A DNA stretch of 64,000 nt from Ideonella sp. MAG2 (GTDB taxonomy: Bacteria; Pseudomonadota; Gammaproteobacteria; Burkholderiales; Burkholderiaceae_C), in NCBI GenBank assembly GCA_004359425.1, contig PTEU01000001.1:1121914-1185913 (forward strand). The letters are read 5' to 3'. The notes beneath the pieces were generated by a model. The model was not told where the DNA came from, ran no database searches, and saw nothing but the letters and a program-made list of their open reading frames with translations. This document shows, in pieces, positions 19,001 through 26,415 of this stretch (position 1 is its first letter; the number at the start of each line of letters is the position of its first letter). The position numbers and the translations under genes were made by a program.

Positions 19001-19082
19001 CACCTTGCTGGGTGGTGATGGCAATGACCGCTTGGTGTCCCATGCCGGATTTGACACCCTGGCCGGTGGCTCGGGCGATGAC
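16066..19082 (+). CDS. RTX/VWA/VCBS surface protein, second (chimeric) segment
   Basis: 16066-16142 copies 13833-13909, then the sequence jumps at the shared block ACACCTTGGCGGGTGGC to a copy of 15176-16027. New sequence starts at 16977: the rest of the VWA domain (VVLFTDAPFHQAGDG, FAIAGNYESIYRNL), RTX repeats (GGHGNDTLRGGSDD), a VCBS/cadherin-like domain (QGDVLANDSDAN ... GSYVYSLDNTLAAT), then more RTX repeats. The last 333 bases again equal 15170-15502. The frame runs on to 19424 only by reading a mosaic end and an inverted piece of the TetR gene. The true C-terminus, where a type I secretion signal would be expected, is missing. Probable role: calcium-dependent adhesin; inferred. Confidence 0.75.
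16125..16976 (+). repeat. RTX/VWA segment, copy 2
   Basis: Exact repeat of 15176-16027. It enters through the short homology ACACCTTGGCGGGTGGC and leaves into unique sequence (TTCACCGATGCGCCC), so the right-hand end is the natural junction. Confidence 0.9.
18750..19082 (+). repeat. RTX segment, copy 3 (truncated)
   Basis: 333 bases identical to 15170-15502, ending in GGCGATGAC directly against a mosaic end. Other RTX repeats in this gene differ from one another, so identity over this length points to a chimera rather than natural repeat expansion. Confidence 0.8.
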
Positions 19083-19101
19083 CTGTCTCTTATACACATC
19101 T
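19083..19101. other. Single Tn5/Nextera mosaic end (library artefact)
   Basis: Exact 19-base CTGTCTCTTATACACATCT joining RTX sequence to a displaced piece of the 8.6-9.0 kb region. Translated, it gives the familiar contaminant string LSLIHI. Confidence 0.97.
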
Positions 19102-19441
19102 TTGGCATACTCGTGCACAAAGGCCGAGATCAAAGCGCGCAAGTGCTCGGCGGCGGGCAGGCCTTGGGCCGCAATCTCATTGACCACAGCTTCCAAGCGC
19201 AAGACATGGGCCTCCGCCACATCGGCCAGGAGCTCGTTCTTGTCGCGCACATAGTGGTAGAGCGCGGCCTTGGAGACGCCACACGCGGCAGCCACCTGGT
19301 TCATGGACGTTGCGGCATAGCCCTGCGCCGCAAACAGCGCGGCCGCTTGGCGCAGGATCTGTTCGCGTTGGTCGTCGTAACCGGCGGAGCGAGGTCGGGC
19401 CATAGAGGGTGTTGCAGTCAGTGAGCGCGCAGTATCACCCG
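19102..19441 (-). other. Displaced duplicate of the TetR gene 5' end
   Basis: 340 bases identical to 8628-8967 (offset 10474). It covers the first 100 or so codons of the TetR gene (start codon at 19403 on the minus strand) plus 38 bases of upstream sequence. It is bounded on both sides by mosaic ends, so it is a tagmented fragment placed here wrongly, not a second regulator. ORFs through it carry the contaminant strings MCIRD and VYKRQ. Confidence 0.95.
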
Positions 19442-19554
19442 TGTCTCTTATACACATCTAGATGTGTATAAGAGACAGGCCTTGATACGTGCAAAATTAG
19501 GAAAGTTGTTCTCAGGCTGTCTCTTATACACATCTAGATGTGTATAAGAGACAG
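19442..19554. other. Two mosaic-end palindromes around an orphan 38-base piece
   Basis: 19442-19459 is a mosaic end lacking its first base, 19460-19478 the complete inverse. 19479-19516 is a 38-base unique piece beginning GCCTTGATACGTGCAAAATT, poorer in GC than its surroundings and of unknown origin. 19517-19554 is a second perfect 38-base mosaic-end palindrome. No gene is possible here; ORFs starting MYKRQ at 19540 are translated adapter. Confidence 0.95.
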
Positions 19555-20618
19555 GTGAATGGCGATGTGGCCGACGCGGTGATCGAAGGTTCCGACCTTA
19601 ACGCCTCCCTCAACCGCACCCTGACCACCCAGCGCGGTGGGGGCTTCTCGCTGGCGCTTTCAGGCCGCAGCGGTGCCCACCAGTGGCAGTTAGGGGGCAC
19701 GTTTGAGTCAGCACGGGTGCGCTACGACCAAACCGAGCAAGAGGGTGAGTTTGACGACACCCGGGGCGTGGTGCCCGAAGACGAGCCAGCGGAGCTGAGC
19801 GCCAAAGTCGTGGGCAGCACCCGCACCTTGGGGCTTTATGCCACCGACACCCTGCAACTGGCCCCGCACACCCACCTCACCGGCACGGTGCGCTTCAACC
19901 AAACGCGGGTCAGCAACCAACTCGACACGGTGGACGACGACAGCGGTGAGTTGGAGGCCAAGCCGACGGAAACCTTTAGCTACCGCCAATGGAACCCCGC
20001 ACTGGGCCTATCCTGTTCTCCAGCGTTAGCGTCACCGGCCAGTTGGGCTACTTCCGCAACTTCGACCGCACCCGTCACCAAGGCCTGGATGCAGAGCTTC
20101 AACACCTCTGGGGTGGGTGGACGGTGGGCTTAGGCTACAGCTATCTAGAAGCCACCTACCAGGCCGAGGGCGTGCTGCGCCAAGGCGAGCGCAATGTCAA
20201 CATCACCCCAGGCACCCGCTTGGCGGGCCTGCCCAAGCACCAGCTTAAATTGGCGCTAGATGGCGAACTCAGCCCGGGCTGGACGGTGGGGCTCGATGCG
20301 CAACTGCTCTCCAGCCGTGGGGTGACCGGCAATGAAGACGGTTTGCTGGCAGACGGTGCTGACGAACCTGTGCGGCTCAAGTTACCAGGCTATGGGCTGC
20401 TGAACTTGCGCACCAGTTGGAAGCCCACCAAGCTCAAAGGCGTGGAGCTGTTTGCCAATGTGCGCAATGTCTTTAACCGCCAGACCCAGAGCTTTGGTGC
20501 CTTGGCCGAGACCCAGTTCGACGCACAAGGCCGCTACACGGGTGAGGGTACCGAGGCCTTGTTTGTGGCCCCAGGTGCACCGCGCAGCCTGCAAGTGGGG
20601 CTGCGCATTCGGATGTGA
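19555..20618 (+). pseudogene. TonB-dependent receptor, N-terminally truncated with internal loss
   Basis: Reading from the mosaic end, frame one gives beta-barrel strands: GGGFSLALSGRSGAHQWQLG, LGLYATDTLQLAPHTHLTGT, VRFNQTRVSNQLDTV, ending near FSYRQWNPALGL at about 20010. The sequence then continues in another frame with ILFSSVSVTGQLGYFRNFDR, TRHQGLDAELQ, and the terminal barrel, finishing NVRNVFNRQT ... LQVGLRIRM, a typical TonB receptor C-terminus. In homologues a run of barrel strands lies between the NPALG motif and the 'DDILF' motif; it is absent. The plug domain and signal peptide are also missing, cut off at the artefact. Call it a fragment; whether the inner loss is real is unknown. 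Confidence 0.8.
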
Positions 20619-20628
20619 ACAAGCCCGG

Positions 20629-20651
20629 TGCCCCCTGACAAATGGGGGGCA
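20629..20651 (+). terminator. Stem-loop after the TonB receptor fragment
   Basis: TGCCCCC / GGGGGCA, 7 bp, with loop TGACAAAT, 11 bases after the receptor stop. No clear T-run follows, so it is a weaker terminator candidate. Confidence 0.5.
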
Positions 20652-20762
20652 TTTGGCGGTACAAAGCCCGCTTATTCAGGGCTTTATGTGGTACCAACGG
20701 TGGTGACACTGTCACTCAACTCTGCAACAACAGAGTTGTACAAAACCATCGTTGGACTCACC

Positions 20763-21875
20763 ATGCAATACACCCCATTGGCTGCTGTTAAGCATCGCGT
20801 TGTTCTGGGCCAAGCCCTGCCATTCAATGTCTTAGATGCCTCCCATGCCCTGATGTTGGCCAAGGGCCAGGTGGTGCAAACCGCGCCACAGTTGGAGCGG
20901 CTGTTCGAGCGAGGGGCCTTGGTCGATCTGGCCGAATTGCAAAGCCCTGCAGAACGCATACGCCGTGTGCCACGCGGGGCGCTGCCGGACTTGTGGCGCT
21001 CCTGTGTGGGCGATCTCTACCAAGCCCTGGAGCAGTGTTCAGACGAGCACTTTCCCGAGGCCATTGCGCAAGCCAGCCAGCCCGTGTTGGCACTGGTCGA
21101 GCGTGACCCGGATCTCGCCATCTTCCAGGTGTTGCGCCAAGAGGCCAACCCGCTGGCGCAGTATGGCTTGGACCATGCGCTGCACACCGGCATCACCTGC
21201 GCCTTGGTCGCCCGCCGCTTGGGCTGGAGCGACGCCGAGCAAGAGCGCGCCATGAAGGTGGCGCTCACCATGAACGTCTCCGTGTTTGAGCTGCAAGGCC
21301 AGTTGGCCACTCAAACCACCCCCATCACGCCTGAGCAGCGCCAAGCTGTGCTGGCCCATCCGGAGTTCAGTGCCCGCATGTTGATGCTGGCGGGTGTGAC
21401 GGACACCGACTGGATCAAGGCTGTGCTCTGGCACCACGAGGTGTCTGACGGCAGCGGTTACCCCCGTGGCCTGCGTGGCACCAGTGACCTGGCCAACTTG
21501 GTACGCCAGGCCGACATCTACACCACCAAACTCAGCCGACGTGCCAACCGCAAAGCCGTGGCCCCCGACGAAGCGGCGCGCATGGTGTTTATGCAGGACC
21601 CGCAGAACAGCATGATCAATGCCATCGTCAAAGAGTTTGGGCTCTACCCGCCGGGCACGTTTGTACGCTTGGTGGGCGGTGAGACCGGGGTGGTGGCGCA
21701 GCGTGGGGTCAGTGTCAAGTTCCCTATCGTGGCTGTGCTGAGCGACGCCCACGGAAAGCCCTTGCCCCAGCCCTTGCGCTGCGACACTTCGCAGCCCGGC
21801 CGTGGCGTGGTGGCCACTTTGGGTGAAGACCCCGGCTTGGCTCGCTTCAGCATGTCCCAACTGCTCACAATTTAG
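20763..21875 (+). CDS. Degenerate HD-GYP-type protein
   Basis: 370 residues from ATG 20763; the open frame extends 45 codons further up without homology. The C-terminal half has the HD-GYP architecture: LDHALHTGITCALVARRLGW, then AMKVALTMNVSVFELQGQL where a metal-binding HD normally stands, then AVLWHHEVSDGSGYPRGL, the conserved GYP block, and LANLVRQADIYTTKLSRRAN. HD-GYP enzymes hydrolyse cyclic di-GMP. Here the HD pair is replaced by MN, so one metal site should be damaged while the HHE and GYP parts remain. It may be a cyclic di-GMP sensor or an inactive relative. No clear promoter or operon partner is visible; the next gene starts 65 bases on. Confidence 0.75.
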   Translation: MQYTPLAAVKHRVVLGQALPFNVLDASHALMLAKGQVVQTAPQLERLFERGALVDLAELQSPAERIRRVPRGALPDLWRSCVGDLYQALEQCSDEHFPEAIAQASQPVLALVERDPDLAIFQVLRQEANPLAQYGLDHALHTGITCALVARRLGWSDAEQERAMKVALTMNVSVFELQGQLATQTTPITPEQRQAVLAHPEFSARMLMLAGVTDTDWIKAVLWHHEVSDGSGYPRGLRGTSDLANLVRQADIYTTKLSRRANRKAVAPDEAARMVFMQDPQNSMINAIVKEFGLYPPGTFVRLVGGETGVVAQRGVSVKFPIVAVLSDAHGKPLPQPLRCDTSQPGRGVVATLGEDPGLARFSMSQLLTI

Positions 21876-21940
21876 GCTCCGGGGCCACAGGCAGGCGTTC
21901 GTTTGCTGGTTCCCTCACGCCTGCGCATTACCATGCAGGC

Positions 21941-22624
21941 ATGAGTGATCTTCAAGCCCTGGACGCCCTGTTTGCCGACCACCAAGACCAGTGGTGGGAT
22001 GGCTTCTATACCCAGCGCGCCAAGCCGGTGCCCTTTTTTGTGCCAGCCCCTGACGAAAGCCTGGTTGCTTGGCTGGGCGAGGGCCGTCTGGGCCAAGGCG
22101 GCAGCGCCATCGACCTGGGCTGCGGCCATGCCCGCAATGCCCTGTATTTGGCGCGGGCAGGCTGGTCGGTGCAGGCCGTGGATTTTTCAGCCAAAGCGCT
22201 GGAATGGGCGGCGCAGCGAGTGGCGCAAGCGGGTGTGCAGCTCAGCCTGCAGCAGGCCTCAGTGTTTGAATGGGAGCCGGCCGCCGGTCCGGTGGACCTG
22301 ATCGTGGACTCCGGCCTGTTTCATCACCTGCCACCGCATCGCCGAGCGGGCTACATCGAGCGCATTGTCCGTTGGCTCAAGCCCGGCGGCTGCTTGGTCA
22401 TGAGCTGCTTTCGCCCGGAAGGCGGCAGCGGCCTGAGTGACGAACAGGTCTATGAACGTCGCACTCTGGGCGGCGGCCTGGGCTATACCGAGGCCCAGTT
22501 GCGGGCGCTTTGGGGCGGCGTACTCGACATCGACGTTGTGCGACCCATGCTGGCCCAGCCCGAAGGCGCACCCACTTTTGGCCTGGACTTTTTGTGGGTG
22601 ATGCTGGCACACAAGCGCCTGTGA
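21941..22624 (+). CDS. Class I SAM-dependent methyltransferase
   Basis: 227 residues. Motif I AIDLGCGHARNALYLARAGW at about 57-76 binds the SAM methionine part; motif II VQAVDFSAKALEWA supplies the acidic ribose-binding Asp; VDLIVDSGLFHHLPPHRRAG matches motif IV, and LKPGGCLVMSCF is motif VI/post IV. The group resembles small-molecule methyltransferases such as thiopurine/tellurite (TehB-like) types. Substrate cannot be told. Single gene, 65 bases after the HD-GYP-like gene on the same strand. Confidence 0.85.
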   Translation: MSDLQALDALFADHQDQWWDGFYTQRAKPVPFFVPAPDESLVAWLGEGRLGQGGSAIDLGCGHARNALYLARAGWSVQAVDFSAKALEWAAQRVAQAGVQLSLQQASVFEWEPAAGPVDLIVDSGLFHHLPPHRRAGYIERIVRWLKPGGCLVMSCFRPEGGSGLSDEQVYERRTLGGGLGYTEAQLRALWGGVLDIDVVRPMLAQPEGAPTFGLDFLWVMLAHKRL

Positions 22625-22740
22625 GGGTGGCTGGGGCGGGTCCGGCGACGCAGAGATCTCAGTGCAAGCTCCAATCATTGGCGAGCGGGGATAACCCACA
22701 CCTTAAGATGGCGCGAATTGCAACTGCGTAGGGAGCCTCT

Positions 22741-23256
22741 ATTTCAACGGCCACCTCCCCTCAGAACCCTCCTTTAGAGGGTGGCTGCGCATGCGGGGCA
22801 CTGCGCTATCGCCTTGAGCGGGAGCCACTGTTTGTGCACTGCTGCCACTGCACACGCTGCCAGCGAGAAACGGGCGGCCCCTTTGCCCACCATTTGATGA
22901 TTGAGTACAGCGCCATGACTTTGCTGTCGGGGGAGCCGAGCTTTGTGAAGGTGCCTACGGATAGTGGCAACACGCACTGGGTAGCGCGCTGCCCCGCCTG
23001 CCAAACGGCGGTCTGGAACGAACACGGCTCTCGCCAGGCCATCACCCGATATGTCCGAGTGGGCACCTTGGACGAGCCCAGTCGATGCCCACCACAAGCG
23101 CACATCTACGTCAGGTCCCGCCAGCCTTGGTTGGCACTGGACCCTCAAGTCCCCAGCTTCCAGGCCTACTACACAGCCGCCAAGCCCTGGCCCCAGGACA
23201 GCCTTGCGCGCTACAACGCGGCCAAAGAAGCCAAGGCGACGCGGAGTCAACCATGA
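22741..23256 (+). CDS. GFA (CENP-V) family zinc protein, non-standard start
   Basis: The protein has the GFA zinc ligands GGCACGALRY, then HCCHCTRCQRETGGPF, and the second set VARCPACQTAVWNEHG. The family includes glutathione-dependent formaldehyde-activating enzymes, though most members are of unknown substrate. A GTG at 22834 exists, but starting there would delete the first CxC zinc pair. Upstream the frame is open to a TAG at 22729 and offers no ATG, GTG or TTG before the zinc motif. ATT at 22741, 5 bases after a GGGAG site, could serve, or the TAG/ATG stretch just upstream contains a sequence error. The stop overlaps an out-of-frame ATG. Confidence 0.75.
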   Translation: MSTATSPQNPPLEGGCACGALRYRLEREPLFVHCCHCTRCQRETGGPFAHHLMIEYSAMTLLSGEPSFVKVPTDSGNTHWVARCPACQTAVWNEHGSRQAITRYVRVGTLDEPSRCPPQAHIYVRSRQPWLALDPQVPSFQAYYTAAKPWPQDSLARYNAAKEAKATRSQP

Positions 23257-23266
23257 AGGCCTGCGC

Positions 23267-23701
23267 ATGATGCAGCGCTTGTTGCTTTGGGCGATTGAGT
23301 TTTATCAGCGCCACCTCTCCCCACGCAAAGGCTTCTCTTGCGCCTTTCGCTGCCACACGGGGCATGCCAGTTGCTCGCAATTGGGTTGGCGGGCGGTGCG
23401 GCGCTGGGGGGCTTTGGGCGGGCTGCAGGTGCTGCGCCAGCGCTTGTTCATGTGTGGCGTGGCATATCGGCGCTTTGGGCCGCTAAAGCCTATGCGGCGA
23501 GGCGTTTACCGAGGGCCAAGGGCGGCTCAGCAAGGCGAGTGCGATATCGGCTGCGACGCTGCTTCGTGTGATGGCCCGGGCGGTGGTAGCAGCGGCTGCG
23601 GACCTGGTGACGCGCTCGACTGCCTCGATTGCTCGCCATGTGATCTGTGGGACCGCAAAAAGCGGGATCGAACGCCCGCGCGCCGCAAGGTCAAGGGCTA
23701 G
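23267..23701 (+). CDS. YidD-like membrane insertion efficiency factor with Cys-rich tail
   Basis: 144 residues from ATG 23267 (or 23270). The first 75 match the YidD/DUF37 pattern: LLWAIEFYQRHLSPRKGFSC, then HTGHASCSQLGWRAVRRWG and LRQRLFMCG. YidD is a small peripheral membrane protein that helps YidC/Sec insert inner-membrane proteins. Unusually, a tail of about 70 residues follows with about ten cysteines in CDIGCDAASCDGPGG, SGCGPGDALDCLDCSPCDLW, then a basic end. True yidD usually lies between rnpA and yidC; here it follows a GFA gene by 10 bases, so it is a paralogue of unknown role. Confidence 0.7.
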   Translation: MMQRLLLWAIEFYQRHLSPRKGFSCAFRCHTGHASCSQLGWRAVRRWGALGGLQVLRQRLFMCGVAYRRFGPLKPMRRGVYRGPRAAQQGECDIGCDAASCDGPGGGSSGCGPGDALDCLDCSPCDLWDRKKRDRTPARRKVKG

Positions 23702-24442
23702 GGAGATGAAAAGTATGTCTACATTCCGCCGGCTTCGGGGCGGCGGAAGGACGAGAAGCGCTGAGTGGGTGGCGGGGCTGGCTGCTGCTGGCTAGGCGGC
23801 CGCAGCAGTGTCTGGCGGCGTTGTCTCGGCGCCGCATGATGGTGTGGGGCGCAACGGTGTTCCGATGCGTGCTGAGGTCGGTACGTGCGCTGCCACAGGC
23901 CGTGGCCCGGGGCTCATGTCCCGGTGGTCGGCTGGCGCCGACTTCCCTGCGGTGCTCGCGTTGCGGCGTGCGCCGTCAAACTCCCTCCGCTCGCCTGCGG
24001 CTCGCTCTTGTCGAACAGTGACGGCGAGCATGTTCTTGAAGCGCGTGAGTACACGCGCCACACCCCAACCCTGCGCGCCTCGGCACCTCAAAATCGCCCC
24101 AGGCCACGGCCTGCGCCAGCGAATTTCGGTGTTGGGGGCCTTTCTTGAGGGAGCGAGAATGGCAGTGGAGCATATAGCTCTGACTTCGCGTCATCGCGCC
24201 TTGCATACGGCCACCGCCAGCCGCCAGAATCCGAACCGAGGAGGGGGCTGCTTTCAGCAGCCTAGAGTTCACATGCAACCTCAACCAACTCACCACAAGT
24301 CCTTGGCGCTACGAGGATATTGGAGTCAACCCTGCTTGGAATCGCCCAGTCAGACATTGGTGGCCAGCGGCAGTCTTGGCGCTCCAAAACACGGTTGCTC
24401 TTTACGACACCACACTAAATTGGGAGTGTTTGGAGAGCAGCA
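23702..24442. other. Non-coding stretch, no gene supported
   Basis: 741 bases with only short ORFs in conflicting frames and no recognisable protein. The first part is very GC-rich with local inverted blocks (GGCTCATGTCCCGGTGGTCG; CTCCGCTCGCCTGCGGCTCG). From about 24270 GC falls and the sequence changes character, which may mark the edge of acquired DNA or another assembly junction. No tRNA, attachment repeat or terminator was found. Confidence 0.5.
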
Positions 24443-25018
24443 ATGCGATACACAGAGGTAAAGCAGCTACTCAAGGAGCATGCGCTCCGCTCACCCACCA
24501 CTGGCACGCATGATCTGCATGGCAAGTACGAAGTTATCCACACGCTTCGCGTGGACGGAGAGGTCTCGCTCAGGCTGCTGCTTGCTGCCGAACATGACCA
24601 AAAACGTGGTCGGGTGTGGCTGAAATGGGATTCATTCTTGTATTCGCCGAGGCTGGTGACCCACCCAAACGACAAAGCCTTCTCGGCCTCAGTTGCCTCA
24701 ATGCCGAAACATGTTCAAGTTGAGGTCCTGGCACTTCGAGACCGGCTTGACGGCACCATCTCCATAAGCGATCTGACCCCCTGGATTGGCCTATCCGATC
24801 GATATCCACCAGTTGTCAGCGTCGAAGACTGGGGCGATGCAGAGTTCTTTGATTGGCTCATCGCTGTGTTGTCTTTTGCTCAGGGGGTCGCCTCTTCTAG
24901 GTTACCTGTGCGAACTGCGGAGCGTCTGCTCGTGTGGGCTAAGTCGCCCCGGCCTGGTGAATTGCCGTTCGAACAGGAGTTCCGCCTCGGCCTTTGTTCG
25001 GCTTGGAGAGTCAGATGA
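24443..25018 (+). CDS. Hypothetical protein
   Basis: 191 residues, not recognised. The start is supported by GGAG 9 bases upstream (GGAGAGCAGCAATG). The protein is soluble, mixed alpha/beta, with a charged N-terminus (YTEVKQLLKEHAL), a Lys/Trp patch (GRVWLKWDSFLYSPRL) and no signal peptide or metal motif. GC and codon use are lower than in the flanking genes, shared with the next two genes, which hints at horizontal origin. No operon partner is clear. Confidence 0.55.
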   Translation: MRYTEVKQLLKEHALRSPTTGTHDLHGKYEVIHTLRVDGEVSLRLLLAAEHDQKRGRVWLKWDSFLYSPRLVTHPNDKAFSASVASMPKHVQVEVLALRDRLDGTISISDLTPWIGLSDRYPPVVSVEDWGDAEFFDWLIAVLSFAQGVASSRLPVRTAERLLVWAKSPRPGELPFEQEFRLGLCSAWRVR

Positions 25019-25164
25019 ACTAAGGTTGCTTCTCGGCCGTGACGTTCGGCTTGGTGTTCAAGTCTTTGCCGAACGATTCGACGTTGAATGGCAGAAGGCC
25101 TGCGATCCATCGCACACATGCACATGCGCCGGTATGCTCGAAACACTCTTGTTCAGGTGTCAAT

Positions 25165-25716
25165 ATGCTCAGTAAGTCGCTACTTGTTTTCATGGCGGCA
25201 TCGACCGTAGCTGCAACGCCCGCCCAGTCGGCACCAACCGAAGTGGAAGGCGCAGCATTGGCGACATACGAGGCGGCCTGCCTCGCAACAGCGGTTGCCG
25301 AGCAAGGCATCGCTGGGTGGGCGCGAGAGACTGGCGCATCCAAAGCTGACGTGGCGGAGTACAAGGACCTGGTTGTCGGAAACCACACCCAGGTATGGCG
25401 AAGCCTCGATCCGTCTCATAGGATTTATGTTGCCCTTGGAGAGCGACTGGGATGCACCGTGTGGTTTCAAACCCGACAGCCAGATGTGGCTAAAGAGGCC
25501 TTTCGCAAAATGGTCCAGTCAGAGATCAGAAAGACGGACTCCTCAGTAGCCGAAGTCAGTGTCTATCGGGACGAGGCGGTCTCGCCCCACCTTTCCGTGC
25601 TTTCTTACGTCGTTCGTTTTCGCAGCGAGCGTGTGGGTCTGATGTGGTCGGTATACATATCCACCGCGCGTAGCCCAGCTGTGGTCTTCTACGAGGCAGC
25701 GAGAGTGCGACACTGA
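25165..25716 (+). CDS. Hypothetical secreted protein
   Basis: 183 residues from ATG 25165, the start that gives a signal peptide (MLSKSLLVFMAASTVAATPA then QSA). The mature part is about 160 residues with two cysteines that could form a disulfide (EAACLATAV and ERLGCTVWF). No known domain recognised. The 41 codons upstream in the same open frame look non-coding. Lower GC than the window average. Periplasmic or exported location is inferred from the signal alone. Confidence 0.55.
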   Translation: MLSKSLLVFMAASTVAATPAQSAPTEVEGAALATYEAACLATAVAEQGIAGWARETGASKADVAEYKDLVVGNHTQVWRSLDPSHRIYVALGERLGCTVWFQTRQPDVAKEAFRKMVQSEIRKTDSSVAEVSVYRDEAVSPHLSVLSYVVRFRSERVGLMWSVYISTARSPAVVFYEAARVRH

Positions 25717-25756
25717 AGCTGAGTGCTTGCTTCAATCCGCCTACTGATGACCGCGC

Positions 25757-26344
25757 TTGTGGAACACTGGCCCTTTCGATCTCACCGCATTTAGGCCTTC
25801 TGTGCTAACCACCTCCGATCCTTTGCCACGTTTCGGTGCAAACATCGTTCTGCGCCGCTTGAACGTCTCTGACCTCGCGGCATTCCAGGCCTATCGCACA
25901 GATGCCGAACTCGGTCGTTATCAGGGCTGGTCGGCCATGCCTGATGCAGAGGCCAGGGCTTTCCTTGACGAGATGAACCAGGCGCCGCTCTTTCAGCCCG
26001 GCCAATGGGCTCAGATCGCCATCGCTGAGCCGCAGACATCCGCGTTGCTCGGCGATATCGGCTTGTATCTGGCGCCTGATGCACGGGAGGCAGAGATCGG
26101 CTTCACGCTGGCTCGCCACGCGCAGGGCCGGGGGCTGGGTGCGGCGGCGGTGCGCGAAGCGCTGCAATTGATCTTCCAATCCACTGCGGTTGAGCGTGTC
26201 CTGGGGATCACCGACGCCCGCAACAAGGCGTCCATCGCCCTGCTGGAGCGGGCGGGTATGCGCAAGATAGAAGAGCGCACCGTCGAGTTTCGGGGGGAGG
26301 TCTGTGTGGAGTTGGTATACGTCCGCGCTCGCCAAGGCGGCTGA
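25757..26344 (+). CDS. GNAT family N-acetyltransferase
   Basis: About 180-195 residues depending on start (TTG 25757 or GTG 25802; neither has a strong ribosome site). The RimJ/RimL-type GNAT pattern is clear: NIVLRRLNVSDLAAFQAYRT at the N-terminus, AEIGFTLARHAQGRGLGAAA as the acetyl-CoA pyrophosphate loop (R/QGRGLG), and NKASIALLERAGMRK near the end. These enzymes acetylate protein N-termini or small amines; the target here is unknown. It converges on the Cho gene. Confidence 0.85.
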   Translation: MWNTGPFDLTAFRPSVLTTSDPLPRFGANIVLRRLNVSDLAAFQAYRTDAELGRYQGWSAMPDAEARAFLDEMNQAPLFQPGQWAQIAIAEPQTSALLGDIGLYLAPDAREAEIGFTLARHAQGRGLGAAAVREALQLIFQSTAVERVLGITDARNKASIALLERAGMRKIEERTVEFRGEVCVELVYVRARQGG

Positions 26345-26350
26345 GCAAAA

Positions 26351-26409
26351 GGCCTGTTCACCTGGCCCATGGCGGTGCTGGCCGCACAGTCCTGCCAAGT
26401 GAACGGGCC
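26351..26409. repeat. Inverted repeat between convergent genes
   Basis: Arms GGCCTGTTCACCTGGC (26351-26366) and GCCAAGTGAACGGGCC (26394-26409) pair at 14 of 16 positions around a 27-base loop. Position between convergent stop codons suggests a bidirectional terminator without T-runs. Confidence 0.5.
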
Positions 26410-26415
26410 ATCCAC

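Noticed and set aside
15176..19082. Natural expansion of RTX repeats
   Set aside because: The three copies are identical over hundreds of bases, end at adapter sequence or at short homologies, and other repeats in the gene are divergent.
19102..19403. A second TetR regulator gene
   Set aside because: Identical to the copy at 8628-8929 and bounded by library adapter sequence.
16074..19424. A single 1116-residue RTX protein with an unusual C-terminal region
   Set aside because: Its last 110 or so residues are translated mosaic end plus an antisense copy of the TetR gene region; it is a chimera.
16028..19554. A Tn5-like mobile element or MITE with terminal inverted repeats
   Set aside because: The repeats are the engineered 19-base mosaic end, placed back to back, with no transposase, no target duplication and no element body.
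23808..24461. A 217-codon plus-strand ORF in the gene-free stretch
   Set aside because: Low-complexity residue pattern, no ribosome site, and other ORFs of similar quality exist in competing frames.
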